From assembly GCA_012845835.1 (NCBI GenBank), contig JABAKD010000025.1:5836319-5900318 (forward strand): 64,000 nucleotides of DNA. Reading direction: 5' to 3'. Within the stretch, counting starts at the first letter, position 1. Each line of letters begins with the position of its first letter. Made by a program: the position numbers and the translations under genes. Below the pieces are notes generated by a model. The model was not told the DNA's origin. It did no database searches and worked only from the letters and a program-made list of their open reading frames with translations. This DNA comes from Undaria pinnatifida (lineage: Eukaryota; Sar; Phaeophyceae; Laminariales; Alariaceae). This document shows, piece by piece, positions 62,361-64,000 of this stretch.

Positions 62361-64000
62361 ATATACTTTTTGGTTTCGCCGTACTTCGCCAACAAAATTT
62401 TAAGTGTCCAAACGAACTTAGTCAAGTGGTGTTCGGGCCTACATCCACGCATATAAACGGAGACATACTTCAGGCGTTTAGAAGCACATAGTTAAGTGCT
62501 TGTGGGCGTATATTAATGCATGTAATGCGAATAAACACATATTATATATATTTGCACGCAATTGGTCATCAAGTGGTTTGTGGGCCTATTCTCATGCACG
62601 AATACCAAAAACCAATGCACGCCTTACGGACCGTGGTGCGTTTTCGTGCAGCCGGCGATGGAGCCCTAATTTGAGCCGTGGTACGTACATGTCACGTCGC
62701 CTAATACTGGGATTGACCTAAGAGTAGTTCTGCGGAAGCTGCAACATCTGATGCATGTATATGGCATTACAGAGCAAGGGCACTGTCTGGGTATATTCTG
62801 CCGTACGTCGTTTAGCGTTTACAATGTGACTTGCCACAGAAAGGCTGCGCTTCGTTTGATGTGCAGTGCCTTATCTTTGCCGGACAATCAGCCCACGCGA
62901 CACCCACCTGCTTAATGTGGGCGTTCAGCGGACATAATATTGCGGCCAGTAAGAATCACGACCTTGATGCACGTTTCTTTGTTTGTTTCGCCGTCTACGG
63001 TTTCGTGAGCCCATAGTTAAAACGTTCGAAAGCCCCCCAGGTCTTCCTCCTGGAAACAAGAGTGGTGACAGATAACTAGGAAGAAATGTATCCTTACCGC
63101 GAGCACAGACTGTAACGACGATGTTTTACTGTAGAGCGCTATCACGGATGTAGGTATTTACCACACTTTCCTGGCTAACCACCTACCGAATTGGTCCGCG
63201 GAATAGTCAATCGTACGATGTTTAGTAGGACACGACGTATTGTAGTAGAAAATACCGTGACTACGGCCATGCAGGTCTTGTTCCGAGAACGAAAATCCAA
63301 GGGAGGTGCTCATGACACCTCCTTTGCGGCGATAGCTGACAAGTACTCATCTTCACTGTCAACGTGGTACCATCGAACTAGTTTCCAGCGAGCCACCGGA
63401 GTTGCTCACCTCGCCTCCACTCGGTGGTAGCTGACAGGTGTTTAATCTTGACGCTTCAGCTTCCTAGCGTCAAGGTTACTCACATACACCCAAACCATGT
63501 TGCGTCGATCAGGTTGCCTACAATGATTCTGCCGCCGTGTTCCGTACATTCGATAGACTCACGAAACCCTCGTGCAATAAGCAACCGGCACCCTCGACCT
63601 GGAACCAGACTCCCGATACTCATCCACCCAGCGAAAACACACCCTTTACCCCAAACATGCTGGATTTGTTTTTACACCAGTAGTACAGACACGAATACTC
63701 CGGATACGAAACCCCCGGACACTCGTACTACAGTTACCTAACTACAGACGCACAGCTTTCAGGCATCCAGAGCCCCTCGTAAATCGAGCGCAGGACTTCA
63801 GGCACTAGACACCAAGATCCGAGATTCTAAAGTCCCATCGTACAGGCCGGTCCCACTAGTTGTACACACGGATCTCTGGTTCAAAGTTGTGGCACTCTTC
63901 ATCTCTCAAGGCATAAAACTACCAAAAGCGTGACATCCACGGCTGGCTCGTTTGCTTTTTGAGTTCGAGTAGCATACTTCCCAGGCTAGCTCGTCAGGTA
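62361..64000. other. no gene recognised to the window end
   Basis: 62400-62620 holds loosely repeated lines (AGTCAAGTGGTGTTCGGGCC, ATCAAGTGGTTTGTGGGCCT). 63191-63430 is a 79-codon frame (MVRGIVNRTMFSRTRRIVVE) and 63424-63741 a 105-codon frame, neither with a recognised domain. Confidence 0.4.

Noticed and set aside
62306-62491. Repeated small ORFs beginning MSFDKIFDLTAGVYFNF (also 32802; similar on minus at 40037 and 58488)
   Set aside because: The shared peptide is the translation of the conserved family A terminus. The frame does not continue into common sequence, so it is repeat DNA, not a protein family.

Overview
The window looks like gene-poor, repeat-rich nuclear DNA of a eukaryote, most likely a brown alga or a related stramenopile. 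This is inferred from one multi-exon gene of the galactose-3-O-sulfotransferase type (the sulfated-glycan enzyme class expanded in brown algae) whose short exons mostly end in phase 0 and are separated by introns of about 0.4-2.1 kb, from abundant Ty1/copia retrotransposon remains, and from dense short non-autonomous repeats. No rRNA, tRNA, CRISPR array or prokaryotic operon structure was seen. The genus cannot be fixed from sequence alone.

Layout. 1-4653: a plus-strand copia element, cut by the window edge, with most of its integrase deleted and an extra ORF between pol and the 3' LTR. 4654-10908: a decayed but nearly complete copia element on the minus strand with two LTRs (5199-5556 and 10545-10908), followed on its 3' side by the start of a second internal region, so it may be part of a tandem. 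10909-13990: minus-strand coding-like but broken sequence, plus a double hairpin at 11838-12011. 14000-25135: mostly repeats. These are a C/G-rich family of about 770 bp (called family A here), often head to tail, and two short terminal-inverted-repeat families (B, about 260 bp, ends near CGTGCTACGAYAGAGGT; C, about 265 bp, ends near GATTCTACGATAGCCCCC).

25794-29676: a well-preserved minus-strand LTR element, with LTRs of about 350-359 bp, a 5-bp target duplication CCGTA and a purine tract at the 3' LTR, but no protease, integrase or reverse transcriptase. Its interior carries ORFs that I do not recognise. About 650 bp beyond it, 30332-30418 is a probable first exon encoding a signal peptide with a consensus splice donor. 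Its remaining exons were not securely found; 38891-38987 is one isolated exon-like stretch.

31550-48200: more copies of families A, B and C, a 10-bp tandem array (37381-37583), low-complexity sequence (45460-46400) and long stretches with nothing recognisable.

48200-57478: the sulfotransferase gene on the plus strand. Seven exons join in frame (49141-49338, 51498-51670, 52089-52122, 53133-53279, 54818-54988, 56364-56438, 57088-57204), including a 34-nt micro-exon that carries part of the 3'-phosphate-binding motif of the PAPS site. Its introns have collected family A and B repeats and minisatellites. 57480-64000: two more family A copies, one family B copy, a short Cys-rich ORF and unassigned sequence.

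All identifications come from reading motifs and repeats by eye; no database search or alignment was run. Exon borders rest on GT/AG sites, reading-frame continuity and knowledge of the sulfotransferase family.
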